DNA of 50,808 bases from positions 1 through 50,808 of the forward strand of contig CAWBJO010000004.1 of the NCBI GenBank assembly GCA_963789175.1. The letters run 5' to 3'. A program made the position numbers and the translations under genes. Positions 29,155-37,314 of the stretch are shown piece after piece. The stretch's first letter is position 1, and every line of letters begins with the position of its first letter. Under the pieces are notes generated by a model. It was not told the origin of the DNA. It searched no databases and worked only from the letters and a program-made list of their open reading frames with translations. This stretch comes from CAWBJO01 sp963789175. Lineage in GTDB: Bacteria > Pseudomonadota > Alphaproteobacteria > Rhizobiales > Aestuariivirgaceae.

Positions 29155-29895
29155 GACAGGCCGAACCGCCCGCCGGCTTCAGGCCTCGGGGAAGGAGGGA
29201 GTGTGGAGCGCCCACCTCGCGGGGGACTTCGCGAAGTCGACAGGCAGTGGCAATCAGGATGCCCCGTGAAGGAGCGCTCCACCGGTGTTTCGCCACGGCA
29301 TCGCCCTACTGCGATCTCGCCGGATGCCTTGGTCGAGATGAACCCAACCTCGGCACCCGGCTGTGCTGAGCACGCTCCGTCTTAGGAGGGTCAGGCCGGA
29401 GACGCCGCCCGGGCTTCGTCACCTGTTTGCACAGACAACTCCGCCCGAGGCACCGATCACCCGCCACGCCGTCAGCTATCCGGACAACGCCTCCCATGTG
29501 GAAGGTGACGGTGTCGATCTACCTGTCTAGGAATATATTGTCAAGGAATTTTTGCACAGATTGAGATCAACCGGAGGCGACAGATCAGTCAGTGGGTTTG
29601 CAACGACGGTTGCGACATGTGGACGATGCGCGGCAAAATCGTCCGGATGCCGTCTGGCGGCATGACGCTGTGCATTTGCTGACATCGCGACGTCGCCCCT
29701 TTCAATTCGAGTTGAAACCTCAGGTCGCCGCGCTTGCGCAATGCTCTTCGAAGCCCTGCGAAGGTTGTTGACGAATGTGCAACTCCAAATCAGTCCTTGA
29801 ATTTTTCCTTTGGCCGCAACGGTTCCTGTTCTAGACACTCGTAAACGGCCCCTGGCGCCAGCCATCGGGGCCGTTGGCATGCAGGAGAAGCGCGA
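29155..29895. other. 741-base gap between pyc and purA with no convincing gene
   Basis: No open frame here has good codon use together with a ribosome site. The first 370 bases are GC-rich and contain a perfect 14-base palindrome (GACTTCGCGAAGTC, 29225-29238) and inverted 9-base arms GTGGAGCGC (29203-29211) and GCGCTCCAC (29274-29282). The rest, especially 29525-29570 and 29790-29815, is clearly more AT-rich than its surroundings. A small hairpin TTTCAA/TTGAAA lies at 29700-29717. The last 55 bases hold the purA leader hairpin. It may contain the purA promoter, a small RNA, or the decayed remains of a gene. Confidence 0.6.
29844..29875 (+). promoter_or_regulatory. Long hairpin in the purA leader
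   Basis: AACGGCCCC (29844-29852) pairs perfectly with GGGGCCGTT (29867-29875). The loop can extend the stem with TGGC (29853-29856) and GCCA (29861-29864), leaving a two-base bulge. It ends 7 bases before the AGGAG ribosome site (29883-29887) of purA and has no T-run, so it looks more like an RNA stability or translation-control element than a terminator. Confidence 0.5.
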
Positions 29896-31179
29896 ATGGC
29901 CAATGTCGCGGTGGTCGGCGCCCAATGGGGCGACGAGGGCAAGGGCAAGATCGTCGACTGGCTTTCGGAACGCGCCGACATCGTGGTGCGGTTCCAGGGC
30001 GGGCACAATGCCGGCCACACGCTGGTGGTCGACGGCGTCACCTACAAGCTGTCGCTACTTCCTTCCGGCATCGTGCGACCGGGCAAGCTGGCGCTCATCG
30101 GCAACGGCGTCGTCGTCGATCCGTGGGCGCTCGCCGACGAGATCGCCAGGCTCAGGGGGCAGGGCCTGACGATCGGGCGCGACAACCTCCGCATCGCCGA
30201 GACGGCGGCGCTGATCCTGCCGCTGCATCGCGAGCTCGACCAGATGCGCGAGGCGGCGGCGGGCGAAGGCAGGATCGGAACGACGGGGCGCGGCATCGGC
30301 CCCGCCTACGAGGACAAGGTGGGACGGCGGGCCATCCGCGTCCAGGACCTGCTCGACCTCGCGAGCCTGCCGCCCAAGATCGACCGCCTGCTGCAGCACC
30401 ACAACGCCCTCAGGCGCGGACTCGGGGCTCCGGAAGTCGCGCCCGCGCAGATCGCCCGCGAGCTTGCGGAGATCGCTCCGGTCGTCATCCCCTATGCCGA
30501 CGCCGTGTGGGTCCTGCTCGACGAGGCGCGGCGGAGCGACAAGCGCGTCCTTTTCGAGGGGGCGCAAGGGGCGCTTCTCGACATCGATCACGGCACCTAC
30601 CCGTTCGTCACGTCTTCCAACACGGTCGCGGCCCAGGCGGCGACCGGTTCGGGCGTCGGGCCGGGGTCGATCGGCTACGTGCTCGGCATCGCCAAGGCCT
30701 ACACGACGCGTGTCGGATCAGGACCGTTCCCGACCGAGCAGGACAACGACATCGGCCGTCTCATCGGCGAACGGGGCCGCGAATTCGGAACGGTCACCGG
30801 CCGCAAGCGGCGGTGCGGATGGTTCGACGCCGTCCTGATGCGCCAGTCGATCAAGCTCTCCGGCATCCAGGGCATCGCGCTCACCAAGCTCGACGTGCTC
30901 GACGGGTTCGACAGCATCGCGGTGTGCACCGGGTATCGGGTCGGCAACGACCGCGTCGAGAGGCTGCCGGCCGGCGAGGTGCCGGTCGAGCCCATCTACG
31001 AGACGCTGCCCGGCTGGAAGGCCTCGACGCGCGGCGCCAGGTCGTGGGCGGACCTACCGGCGCAGGCCATCAAGTACGTCCGCTATCTGGAGGAGCTGAT
31101 CGAGTGCCCGGTGACGCTGCTCTCAACCTCGCCCGAGCGCGAGGACACGATCCTCATGCGCGACCCCTTCACTGGGTGA
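29896..31179 (+). CDS. purA: Adenylosuccinate synthetase PurA
   Basis: Joins IMP and aspartate with GTP to form adenylosuccinate, the first committed step to AMP. The 427-residue protein has the P-loop-like VVGAQWGDEGKGKIVDWL (catalytic Asp13), FQGGHNAGHTLVVDG (catalytic His41), GTTGRGIGPAYEDKVGRR, the switch GAQGALLDIDHGTYPFVTSS and the GTP-binding LTKLDVLDG. The start has AGGAG upstream behind a strong hairpin. Its 3' end overlaps the convergent gene by 11 bases. Confidence 0.97.
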   Translation: MANVAVVGAQWGDEGKGKIVDWLSERADIVVRFQGGHNAGHTLVVDGVTYKLSLLPSGIVRPGKLALIGNGVVVDPWALADEIARLRGQGLTIGRDNLRIAETAALILPLHRELDQMREAAAGEGRIGTTGRGIGPAYEDKVGRRAIRVQDLLDLASLPPKIDRLLQHHNALRRGLGAPEVAPAQIARELAEIAPVVIPYADAVWVLLDEARRSDKRVLFEGAQGALLDIDHGTYPFVTSSNTVAAQAATGSGVGPGSIGYVLGIAKAYTTRVGSGPFPTEQDNDIGRLIGERGREFGTVTGRKRRCGWFDAVLMRQSIKLSGIQGIALTKLDVLDGFDSIAVCTGYRVGNDRVERLPAGEVPVEPIYETLPGWKASTRGARSWADLPAQAIKYVRYLEELIECPVTLLSTSPEREDTILMRDPFTG

Positions 31180-32014
31180 TGGGCGCGAAGCGGCGGGCGT
31201 TGATCTCGATGATGGCGATCTGGGCCTTGAACAGGGCGAGCGTCAGCTTCGGACGCAGGGGCGGCACGACGCTCGGCCAGGCGTCCTTCAGGCGCTTCAG
31301 GGCGAGGAAGATTTCCTCGGCGGCGGCGGCGTTCTGCCGCCGCAAGTCCGGCAGGATCTCGCGCAGGGCCCGGTCGGCCACGTCGTGGAACCCGAAACCG
31401 TCCTGGAATTCGGTCGGATTGACGAGGATCGTTCCGCTCCACAACTCCTCGTACTCGTGGGCGGCCTGCTTCAGCCAGAGCACGATCAGGTTGAGCGACC
31501 GCTCGACGGCGGGAGTCGACTCCTGGCGGGCCGCGGCATCGATGCGGTCAAGCTCGTCCTCGAGAGGGCCGTAGAGGGCCCTGAGCTCCTCGAGGTCCGA
31601 CTTCAACGCCACCGCCTCGTTGAAAGGTTCGAAGCGGCGACGCAGGGCGCGGGACTGTTCATCGGTCAGGAGGCGCGACAGGTCGACCAACATCTCGTCG
31701 AGCGGGTGGCGGCTGTGCAGCACCGCCTCGTCGTAGAGGCCGTGGGTCGAAAGCTCGAGCGACGCGACGAGATGGCCGCGAGTCACGCCCGTGAGATAGA
31801 GGATGGTGAGCTCCGTGGACGGAAGCTTCGGCATCTCGGCGTCGGCATAGCGGAGAACCGGAAGCGGCGCGAACCGCGGTGCGGGCGCCGGCGAGACGGC
31901 GCGCGCCGCATCGGCAGGGGAGGCGAGGGAATAGAGAAGGGCGGACAAAGCAAGCGCAGCCAGCCCGATCCAGCGTATCGGAGAGAACGGGATCCGCCCA
32001 TCATCGCTCGTCAT
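31169..32014 (-). CDS. Exported helical protein of unknown function
   Basis: I do not recognise this 281-residue protein. It begins with a short polar segment and a hydrophobic helix (IGLAALALSALLYSLASPAD, about 16-35) ending in ADAA, which reads as a Sec signal peptide or an uncleaved anchor. The rest (about 40-281) is alpha-helical and soluble, with regular patterns such as LDEMLVDLSRLLTDEQSRAL and AAAEEIFLALKRLKDAWPSV, so it is probably periplasmic. GGGGA precedes the ATG. The GGDEF/EAL gene ends 12 bases upstream on the same strand, so the two are likely one operon, and a signalling or envelope role is possible by context only. Confidence 0.75.
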   Translation of the reverse strand: MTSDDGRIPFSPIRWIGLAALALSALLYSLASPADAARAVSPAPAPRFAPLPVLRYADAEMPKLPSTELTILYLTGVTRGHLVASLELSTHGLYDEAVLHSRHPLDEMLVDLSRLLTDEQSRALRRRFEPFNEAVALKSDLEELRALYGPLEDELDRIDAAARQESTPAVERSLNLIVLWLKQAAHEYEELWSGTILVNPTEFQDGFGFHDVADRALREILPDLRRQNAAAAEEIFLALKRLKDAWPSVVPPLRPKLTLALFKAQIAIIEINARRFAPITQ

Positions 32015-32026
32015 GTCAAATCCCCG

Positions 32027-34015
32027 CTACGTTCCGATCCTGACGACCTTCGCCGGATCCGCCGCTTCGAGCTGGGCAGTCGCGTCGGCGAAATTGCGCA
32101 TGATGATGGCGGCGACCTCGGTCACCGGGACCGGCCGCCCGAAGAAGTAGCCCTGGGCTTCGGTGCAATCGAGGCTCCGCAGATACTCCGCCTGCTCCAA
32201 GGTCTCGACGCCTTCGGCCGTGACCGGCAGGCTCAGGGACCGGGCAAGCCCGATGATGGCGCGCAGGATGTCGCGCACGTTGTGCTTCACGTCCATGGCG
32301 CGGACGAAGGACTGATCGATCTTGAGCTTGTTGAAGGGGAACTGCCAGAGGTAGCCCAAGCTCGAATAGCCGGCACCGAAGTCGTCGAGGACGATGCCGA
32401 CGCCCAACTCCTGCAGGGCGCGAAGCTGCTCCTGAACGTAGGCGGTGTCGTCAAGGAGAACGCCTTCGGTCACCTCGAGCTCGAGGCGATAGGCGGGGAA
32501 GCGCGCCATCTCGAGGCTGCGGCGCGCCGATGCGATCATGCTGCCGTTGCGAAACTGGAGCGGCGACAGGTTGACGGCGACCTTCAGCGGATCGGGCCAG
32601 TTGGCCGCGGTGCGGCAGGCCGTCTCGAGGACCCACGAACCGATCTCGCCGATGAGACCCAGGTCTTCGGAGACGGGAATGAACTCGGCCGGCGATATGG
32701 CGCCATGCTGGGGATGGTTCAAGCGGATCAAGGCCTCGAACCCGGTGAGCTTCGTGTTCCTCAACTCGAAGACCGGCTGGTAGTAGAGCTCGAACAGCTT
32801 CTGCTCGCAGGCTTCCTTGACCGCGGACTCGATGGCGCGGCGCTTGCGCAGCCCGTTCTCGGTGTCGGCGTCGAAGAAACGATAGGAGTTGCGCCCGGAG
32901 GCCTTGGAGGAGAGCAGGGCGACGTCGGCGCTCTTCATGAGGTCGGTCGCCGACTTGCCGTCGGTCGGGGCGAGGGCGAGGCCGATGTTCACGTCCACGG
33001 TCACGCCCTGCTCGCCGATATTGACCGGCTGGGTCAAGGCCTGCAGCGCGGCCCGCGCGAACTGGGCAGCTTCCATGGCATCGTGAATGCTCGACTTCAA
33101 GACGACGAACTCGCTGTCGCTCAGCCGCGCGGCGATGCCGAGCGGGCCCGCCTGGGCCCGGAGCCTGGCGGCGAACTCCATGAGCACGCTGTCGATGGTG
33201 TCGCGGCCGAACTGCTCGTAGAGCTCGCGCAGCCGGTCGATATCAATATTGATGATGGCGGTGTGTTCCTGGCGGCGCTCCGCCTGGGCCAGCGTTTCCT
33301 GCAACTGGGCAGCGAACACCGGACGGTTCGGAAGCTTGGTCAGCTGGTCGTGGTTGGTGACGAATGACAACGTCTTTTCGACGCGCGACTTCTGGCGGGT
33401 CACGTACCAGAAACCAAAGACCGGGCCGATGGCGATCAGGAGCGCCATGAGGAGGGCGATCTGGATCGCCTCGGACAGGACGAGCTCGCGCCGCCGCTCC
33501 TGGCCGATCGAAAGCTCGACCCAGCCCTGAAGCTTGCCGGCCGACTTGACGGGAATCACGGAGACGGTGAAGTCGGCGGGCGAATGCTCGTCGGGGCTAC
33601 CGAGGAAAGCGAAACTTTCCTCCGCCGCCATGGAGGCCGCCGCGTCCGGATGGAGGTCGGGGAAACGCTCCGTGTGCGTGAAGGCCTCGCCGATCGCATC
33701 GGAGGAGACGCGCAGGCGGCCATCGGCATCGTAGAAGCGGAAGCGGAACATCTTCCCGATGGAGCCCGCCTGGTGCATGAAGACGATCGAGTCGGAAGCC
33801 GGCGTCTCGCCCCGCATCACGTCTGCGAAATCGGGAATGTTGTCGAGGTAGAAGTCGACGAGGTTCTCGGCGGTGATCCGGGCGTTGTTGACCAGCAGCC
33901 GGTCGACGGCAAAGTTGACGAGACCGTATCCGGAAGCCGCCAGCGCCGCGACAAAGGCAAGGAGGATTGCCGCAGTCGAGAATCTGCCCCGGAAGCGAGA
34001 GAAAAATATGGTCAC
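32027..34015 (-). CDS. Membrane c-di-GMP phosphodiesterase (EAL) with degenerate GGDEF
   Basis: Predicted inner-membrane signalling protein of 662 residues. Two membrane helices (about 13-35 and 183-204) flank a periplasmic sensor region. A GGDEF-fold domain follows (about 225-385), in which the active-site motif is replaced by SDSEF (ARLSDSEFVVL), so it cannot be a normal cyclase. The EAL domain (about 395-645) keeps its catalytic set: FEALIRL, NLSPLQF, LEVTE, LDDFGAGYSSL, LKIDQSF, AEGVET and QGYFFG, so c-di-GMP hydrolysis is likely. The dead GGDEF may act as a GTP-binding regulator, as in some relatives. It precedes the exported protein gene by 12 bases. Confidence 0.92.
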   Translation of the reverse strand: MTIFFSRFRGRFSTAAILLAFVAALAASGYGLVNFAVDRLLVNNARITAENLVDFYLDNIPDFADVMRGETPASDSIVFMHQAGSIGKMFRFRFYDADGRLRVSSDAIGEAFTHTERFPDLHPDAAASMAAEESFAFLGSPDEHSPADFTVSVIPVKSAGKLQGWVELSIGQERRRELVLSEAIQIALLMALLIAIGPVFGFWYVTRQKSRVEKTLSFVTNHDQLTKLPNRPVFAAQLQETLAQAERRQEHTAIINIDIDRLRELYEQFGRDTIDSVLMEFAARLRAQAGPLGIAARLSDSEFVVLKSSIHDAMEAAQFARAALQALTQPVNIGEQGVTVDVNIGLALAPTDGKSATDLMKSADVALLSSKASGRNSYRFFDADTENGLRKRRAIESAVKEACEQKLFELYYQPVFELRNTKLTGFEALIRLNHPQHGAISPAEFIPVSEDLGLIGEIGSWVLETACRTAANWPDPLKVAVNLSPLQFRNGSMIASARRSLEMARFPAYRLELEVTEGVLLDDTAYVQEQLRALQELGVGIVLDDFGAGYSSLGYLWQFPFNKLKIDQSFVRAMDVKHNVRDILRAIIGLARSLSLPVTAEGVETLEQAEYLRSLDCTEAQGYFFGRPVPVTEVAAIIMRNFADATAQLEAADPAKVVRIGT

Positions 34016-34173
34016 GGCCGTCCCTATAGAGAATCAAAACGGGCTTGCCCGCAGTCTCCCGACACCCTTCATAACCCGGTGTTTCACAAGGAACGGTAAA
34101 GATAGTTGAAATTGGCCGGGGATTGGTTCAAGTGATTGAAGAATCGGAGCTTTTAAGTAGAAAGACCGGTATC

Positions 34174-34728
34174 ATGCCTGCCTGTCGGCGCCTGCTCGTG
34201 GGTTTTCTCGGCCTCCTCGCCATGGCAATGGCGGGCGAGGCGTCCCCGGCCTACCGGGACTACGCGGTCGCCATCGTGGCGAGTCCGCCCCAGGGCGTGG
34301 CGGTAAGACCCGACCTCGAGGCGTTGCTCGATCAGCTGGCCAACGAGGCACGATCCGCCAAGGGCGGCCCGGCGCTGGCGGCGAAACCGCAATTCAAGAC
34401 TGCGGCCCGGGCCCAGGCCATCGACATGGTGCTGGGCGATTTCGTCGGCCACCGATCGCTGAAAGGCTATTCGTTCAACGCGCGCATCAGCGCCTTCGCC
34501 GAGGACTTCGCGCGGGTGCCGCGGCGCGGCGAGAACGCGGCGCGCGAGCGCAGCAAGGGTCCGCCCGACGCGCGGAAGGCGCGGCGGCTGTTCCAGCAGT
34601 GGATGAAGTCCGGCGGCCACAGGCGCAACATGCTCAACCGCTCCTACACGGCGGTGAGCACCGGCGTCGTCCAGAAGGGCGACCATCTCTACGCCGTGCA
34701 GATTTTCTTCGCCGAACGCGAAGAGTAG
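34174..34728 (+). CDS. Exported CAP-domain protein (SCP/PR1 family)
   Basis: A 184-residue precursor with a signal peptide (LLVGFLGLLAMAMAGEASPA, about 7-26) and a CAP/SCP domain: LANEARSAKGGPALAAKP, GHRSLKGYSF with the conserved His, RRGENAARE with the conserved Glu, and WMKSGGHRRNMLNRSY with the second His, ending VQIFF. Bacterial CAP proteins are secreted, of mostly unknown function, and usually do not have a known enzymatic activity. The ATG at 34174 gives the proper signal peptide; an upstream TTG at 34123 is in frame. It is divergent from the EAL gene and convergent with rpoH. Confidence 0.85.
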   Translation: MPACRRLLVGFLGLLAMAMAGEASPAYRDYAVAIVASPPQGVAVRPDLEALLDQLANEARSAKGGPALAAKPQFKTAARAQAIDMVLGDFVGHRSLKGYSFNARISAFAEDFARVPRRGENAARERSKGPPDARKARRLFQQWMKSGGHRRNMLNRSYTAVSTGVVQKGDHLYAVQIFFAEREE

Positions 34729-34799
34729 AATCCACTTCGCGGACGGCTCCCGGCCCGGCCGAGCAGACTGAGATGGAAAGCGAGCGGGGGGCTAGCCGC

Positions 34800-35705
34800 C
34801 TAAGCGACCGGCTCCAGGGGCTTCGAGACGGTCGCAGCCTTGAGGGCGGCCGCCTTCACCGCCTTCTGGACCTTGTCGAATGCACGGACCTCGATTTGGC
34901 GGATGCGCTCGCGCGACACGCCGAATTCCTGGGAGAGCTCCTCGAGCGTGATCGGCTGCTCGCGCAGCCGGCGCGCCTCGAAAACCCGGCGCTCGCGATC
35001 GTTGAGCTTCTTCATGGAGTCGGTGAGGAGATCGCGGCGCAGCGCCGATTCCTCGGTGCGCACCAGGACCGCCTCCTGGCTTTCGCCTTCGTCGACGAGC
35101 CAGTCCTGCCACTCGCCCTCGGCATCGGCGCGCACCGGCGCGTTGAGCGAGGCGTCGCCGGCGAGGCGGCGGTTCATGCTGACGACGTCCGCCTCGGGGA
35201 CGCCGAGGCGGCGGGAGATCTCCTTCACGTGGTCGGGACGCAGGTCGCCTTCCTCGAGCGCCTCGATCTGGCCCTTCACCTTGCGGAGATTGAAGAACAG
35301 CTTCTTCTGGCTCGCCGTCGTTCCCATTTTGACGAGGCTCCAGGACCTCAGGATGAACTCCTGGATCGAGGCCTTGATCCACCACATGGCATAGGTCGCC
35401 AGGCGGAACCCCTTGTCGGGCTCGAAGCGCTTGACGGCCTGCATGAGGCCGACGTTGCCTTCCGAGATGACCTCGCCGATGGGCAGCCCGTAGCCGCGAT
35501 AGCCCATGGCGATCTTGGCGACGAGGCGCAAATGGCTGGTGACGAGCCTGTGGGCGGCCTTGCGGTCGCCGTGCTCGCGCCAGCTCTTGGCGAGCATGAA
35601 CTCCTCCTCCGGCTGCAGCATGGGAAACTGCCGGATGTCCTGTAGGTAGCGCTGCAGGCCACCTTCGCTCGATATGGTGGGCAACGTCGATCTGGCATTC
35701 GCCAT
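34800..35705 (-). CDS. rpoH: RNA polymerase heat-shock sigma factor RpoH
   Basis: Sigma32-type factor that directs transcription of chaperone and protease genes. The 301-residue protein has region 1.2/2 (LQRYLQDIRQFPMLQPEEEF; LVTSHLRLVAKIAMGYRGYG; LATYAMWWIKASIQEFILRS), the RpoH box QKKLFFNLRK, and region 4 (LNDRERRVFEARRLREQPIT; EFGVSRERIRQIEVRAFDKV). The start MANARSTLPT at 35705 has GGGAG upstream; a longer frame to 35819 is not RpoH-like. In the leader on this strand AACTATATT occurs twice, at 35731-35739 and 35782-35790, possible -10 elements without clear -35 partners. FtsH, its usual degrading protease, is also encoded in this window. Confidence 0.96.
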   Translation of the reverse strand: MANARSTLPTISSEGGLQRYLQDIRQFPMLQPEEEFMLAKSWREHGDRKAAHRLVTSHLRLVAKIAMGYRGYGLPIGEVISEGNVGLMQAVKRFEPDKGFRLATYAMWWIKASIQEFILRSWSLVKMGTTASQKKLFFNLRKVKGQIEALEEGDLRPDHVKEISRRLGVPEADVVSMNRRLAGDASLNAPVRADAEGEWQDWLVDEGESQEAVLVRTEESALRRDLLTDSMKKLNDRERRVFEARRLREQPITLEELSQEFGVSRERIRQIEVRAFDKVQKAVKAAALKAATVSKPLEPVA

Positions 35706-35799
35706 TGTGCGGAACTCCCGAAATGACACCAATATAGTTACGTTTTGACCGGCTTCCAGTTCCGCGCCGGAGGGTCGAAGTAATATAGTTGTGACGAAC

Positions 35800-36795
35800 C
35801 TATTCGTCTTCCATATCAAGAGCTTGCAACAGGTTCCGGAAATCCAGCGGGAGCTTGGCGCGGAAGAGCATGGGCTTGCCGGTCAGGGGGTGATCGAAAC
35901 CGAGTTCGCCCGCATGCAGGGCCTGGCGGCCGAGCGTCGCCAGCGCCTCCCTGGCCCGAGGACCCAGGCGACGGGCACTGGCGGCGAAGCCCGAGCCATA
36001 GGTGGCATCTCCGAGGAGCGGGTGGCCGAGGGCGGCGAGGTGGACCCGGATCTGGTGGGTGCGGCCCGTCTCGAGCCGGCATTCGACGAGGCTCGGAGAA
36101 CCCGGCTCGGAAGAGGTGGCGAGCACGCGATAGCGAGTGACGGCCAGCTTCCCCCTGGAGCCGCGAGCGGACATCTTTCGGCGGTTGGCGGCATCCCGCC
36201 CGAGCGCGATCTCGATCCTGCCCTCGCGGCGGGACGGCTTTCCCCAGACGACGGCCCGATAGGCGCGGTGGAGCCTTCCGTCGCGGCCGTGGGCGGCGAA
36301 CTGTCCGCTCAGGGACCGATGGGCGGCATCGGTCTTGGCCACCACCATCAGGCCGGAAGTGTCCTTGTCGAGCCGATGCACGATGCCGGGACGCTTCTCG
36401 CCGCCGATGCCGGAGAGGCTATCGCCGCTATGGGCGATGAGCGCGTTGACGAGCGTGCCCGACCAGTGCCCGGCGGCCGGATGCACGACGAGGCCAGGCG
36501 GCTTGTCGACGACGATCAGGGCATCGTCCTCGTAGACGATAGCGAGCGGGATCGCTTCGGCGGCGGGCGTCGCCGGCAGGGGGGCCGGAACGACGACGTC
36601 GATGCGGCTTCCCGGTTTGACCCTGTGGCGCGCCTCCACTATGGTCTCGCCGTCCACCCGCACATGGCCATCCGCAATCAGGCGCTGGAAGCGAGCCCGG
36701 CTGATGTCCGCGAAGCGCCGTGGGAGAAGCCGGTCGAGGCGGTCGCCCGCATCCTCGGCCGCGACGGTGGTGGTGAGCTCATCGGGAGTCGACAT
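35800..36795 (-). CDS. rluD: Large-subunit rRNA pseudouridine synthase RluD
   Basis: Makes pseudouridines in helix 69 of 23S rRNA. The 331-residue protein has an N-terminal S4 RNA-binding domain (RLDRLLPRRFADISRARFQR) and the RluA-type catalytic domain with the motif IVHRLDKDTSGLMVVAKT; the catalytic aspartate is residue 143. LETGRTHQIRVHLAALGHPL is the second family signature. The start codon CAT at 36793-36795 abuts the ATG of the divergent gene, so no ribosome site of its own is visible outside the neighbour's coding region. rpoH follows 94 bases downstream on the same strand, as in rhizobia. Confidence 0.95.
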   Translation of the reverse strand: MSTPDELTTTVAAEDAGDRLDRLLPRRFADISRARFQRLIADGHVRVDGETIVEARHRVKPGSRIDVVVPAPLPATPAAEAIPLAIVYEDDALIVVDKPPGLVVHPAAGHWSGTLVNALIAHSGDSLSGIGGEKRPGIVHRLDKDTSGLMVVAKTDAAHRSLSGQFAAHGRDGRLHRAYRAVVWGKPSRREGRIEIALGRDAANRRKMSARGSRGKLAVTRYRVLATSSEPGSPSLVECRLETGRTHQIRVHLAALGHPLLGDATYGSGFAASARRLGPRAREALATLGRQALHAGELGFDHPLTGKPMLFRAKLPLDFRNLLQALDMEDE

Positions 36796-37173
36796 ATGGC
36801 GCGGATGACGGCGGATCCAGGGACGGGGCCAGTATCACTTCCGACGGGTGCGGAGCAAGAGCCCTCCAACGTGCGGGCGCTGCGCATCGTCGTCATCGTG
36901 CTCGGGGTCCTCCTGGTGCTGTGCTTCGTCACGGTGTTCGCCGTGATCGCCTACCGGCTCGCCAATCCGCGCCCGGCGACGTTGGCACATGGGGAGTATG
37001 CCGCATCGATTCCGGCCGGAAGCCGGATCGTCAGCGTCGACGTCGACGGCGACCGGATGGCGGTGCACGTGGCGAACGGAGAGACGAGCGAAATCCTCCT
37101 CATCGATGCGCGCCACGGCAGGCTCCTGGGCAAAGTCCGGCTCGCGCCCGGCACCGTCCCGGCCGGCGAGTAG
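36796..37173 (+). CDS. Single-pass membrane protein, DUF6476-like
   Basis: A 125-residue protein with one membrane helix (IVVIVLGVLLVLCFVTVFAV, about 31-50) and a small extracytoplasmic beta-rich domain (ASIPAGSRIVSVDVDGDRMA, then SEILLIDARHGRLLGKV). From memory this resembles the DUF6476 proteins that lie divergent from rluD in Alphaproteobacteria; function unknown. GGGAG at 36784-36788 is well placed for ATG 36796 but lies within rluD, whose start is immediately adjacent (CATATG shared). ATG 36805 is a possible alternative. Confidence 0.75.
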   Translation: MARMTADPGTGPVSLPTGAEQEPSNVRALRIVVIVLGVLLVLCFVTVFAVIAYRLANPRPATLAHGEYAASIPAGSRIVSVDVDGDRMAVHVANGETSEILLIDARHGRLLGKVRLAPGTVPAGE

Positions 37174-37188
37174 GGTTCCGGGTTTTGC

Positions 37189-37217
37189 TTGAAAGCCATA
37201 CCGGCTGCCACTATAGC
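37189..37217 (+). promoter_or_regulatory. Sigma70-type promoter of tRNA-Glu
   Basis: TTGAAA at 37189-37194, a 17-base spacer and TATAGC at 37212-37217, with the tRNA beginning 22 bases after the -10 element. Confidence 0.6.
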
Positions 37218-37238
37218 TTCCATCCGCATTCCCATTGC

Positions 37239-37314
37239 GCCCCCTTCGTCTAGCGGCCTAGGACGCGGCCCTCTCACGGCTGAAACAGGGGTTCGATTCC
37301 CCTAGGGGGCGCCA
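37239..37314 (+). tRNA. tRNA-Glu (anticodon CTC)
   Basis: A complete cloverleaf of 76 bases. GCCCCCT pairs with AGGGGGC in the acceptor stem, the discriminator is G and CCA is encoded. The anticodon arm has the loop CTCTCAC with anticodon CTC at 37273-37275, and the T arm is AGGGG-TTCGATT-CCCCT. It reads glutamate GAG codons. A sigma70-type promoter precedes it. Confidence 0.96.

Noticed and set aside
29203..29282. Inverted arms as insertion-sequence ends
   Set aside because: Only 9 bases long and 62 bases apart, with no transposase remnant and no target duplication seen.
26748..29369. 873-codon plus-strand frame overlapping pyc
   Set aside because: It is an out-of-frame shadow of pyruvate carboxylase, running past its stop into the intergenic gap.
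29203..29385. GTG-started frame of 60 residues after pyc
   Set aside because: It lies across the nested palindromes, shows no domain and lacks normal codon bias.
29592..29771. GTG-started frame of 59 residues in the pyc-purA gap
   Set aside because: The nearest GGAGG is about 14 bases upstream, codon use is unlike the neighbours and there is no recognisable sequence.
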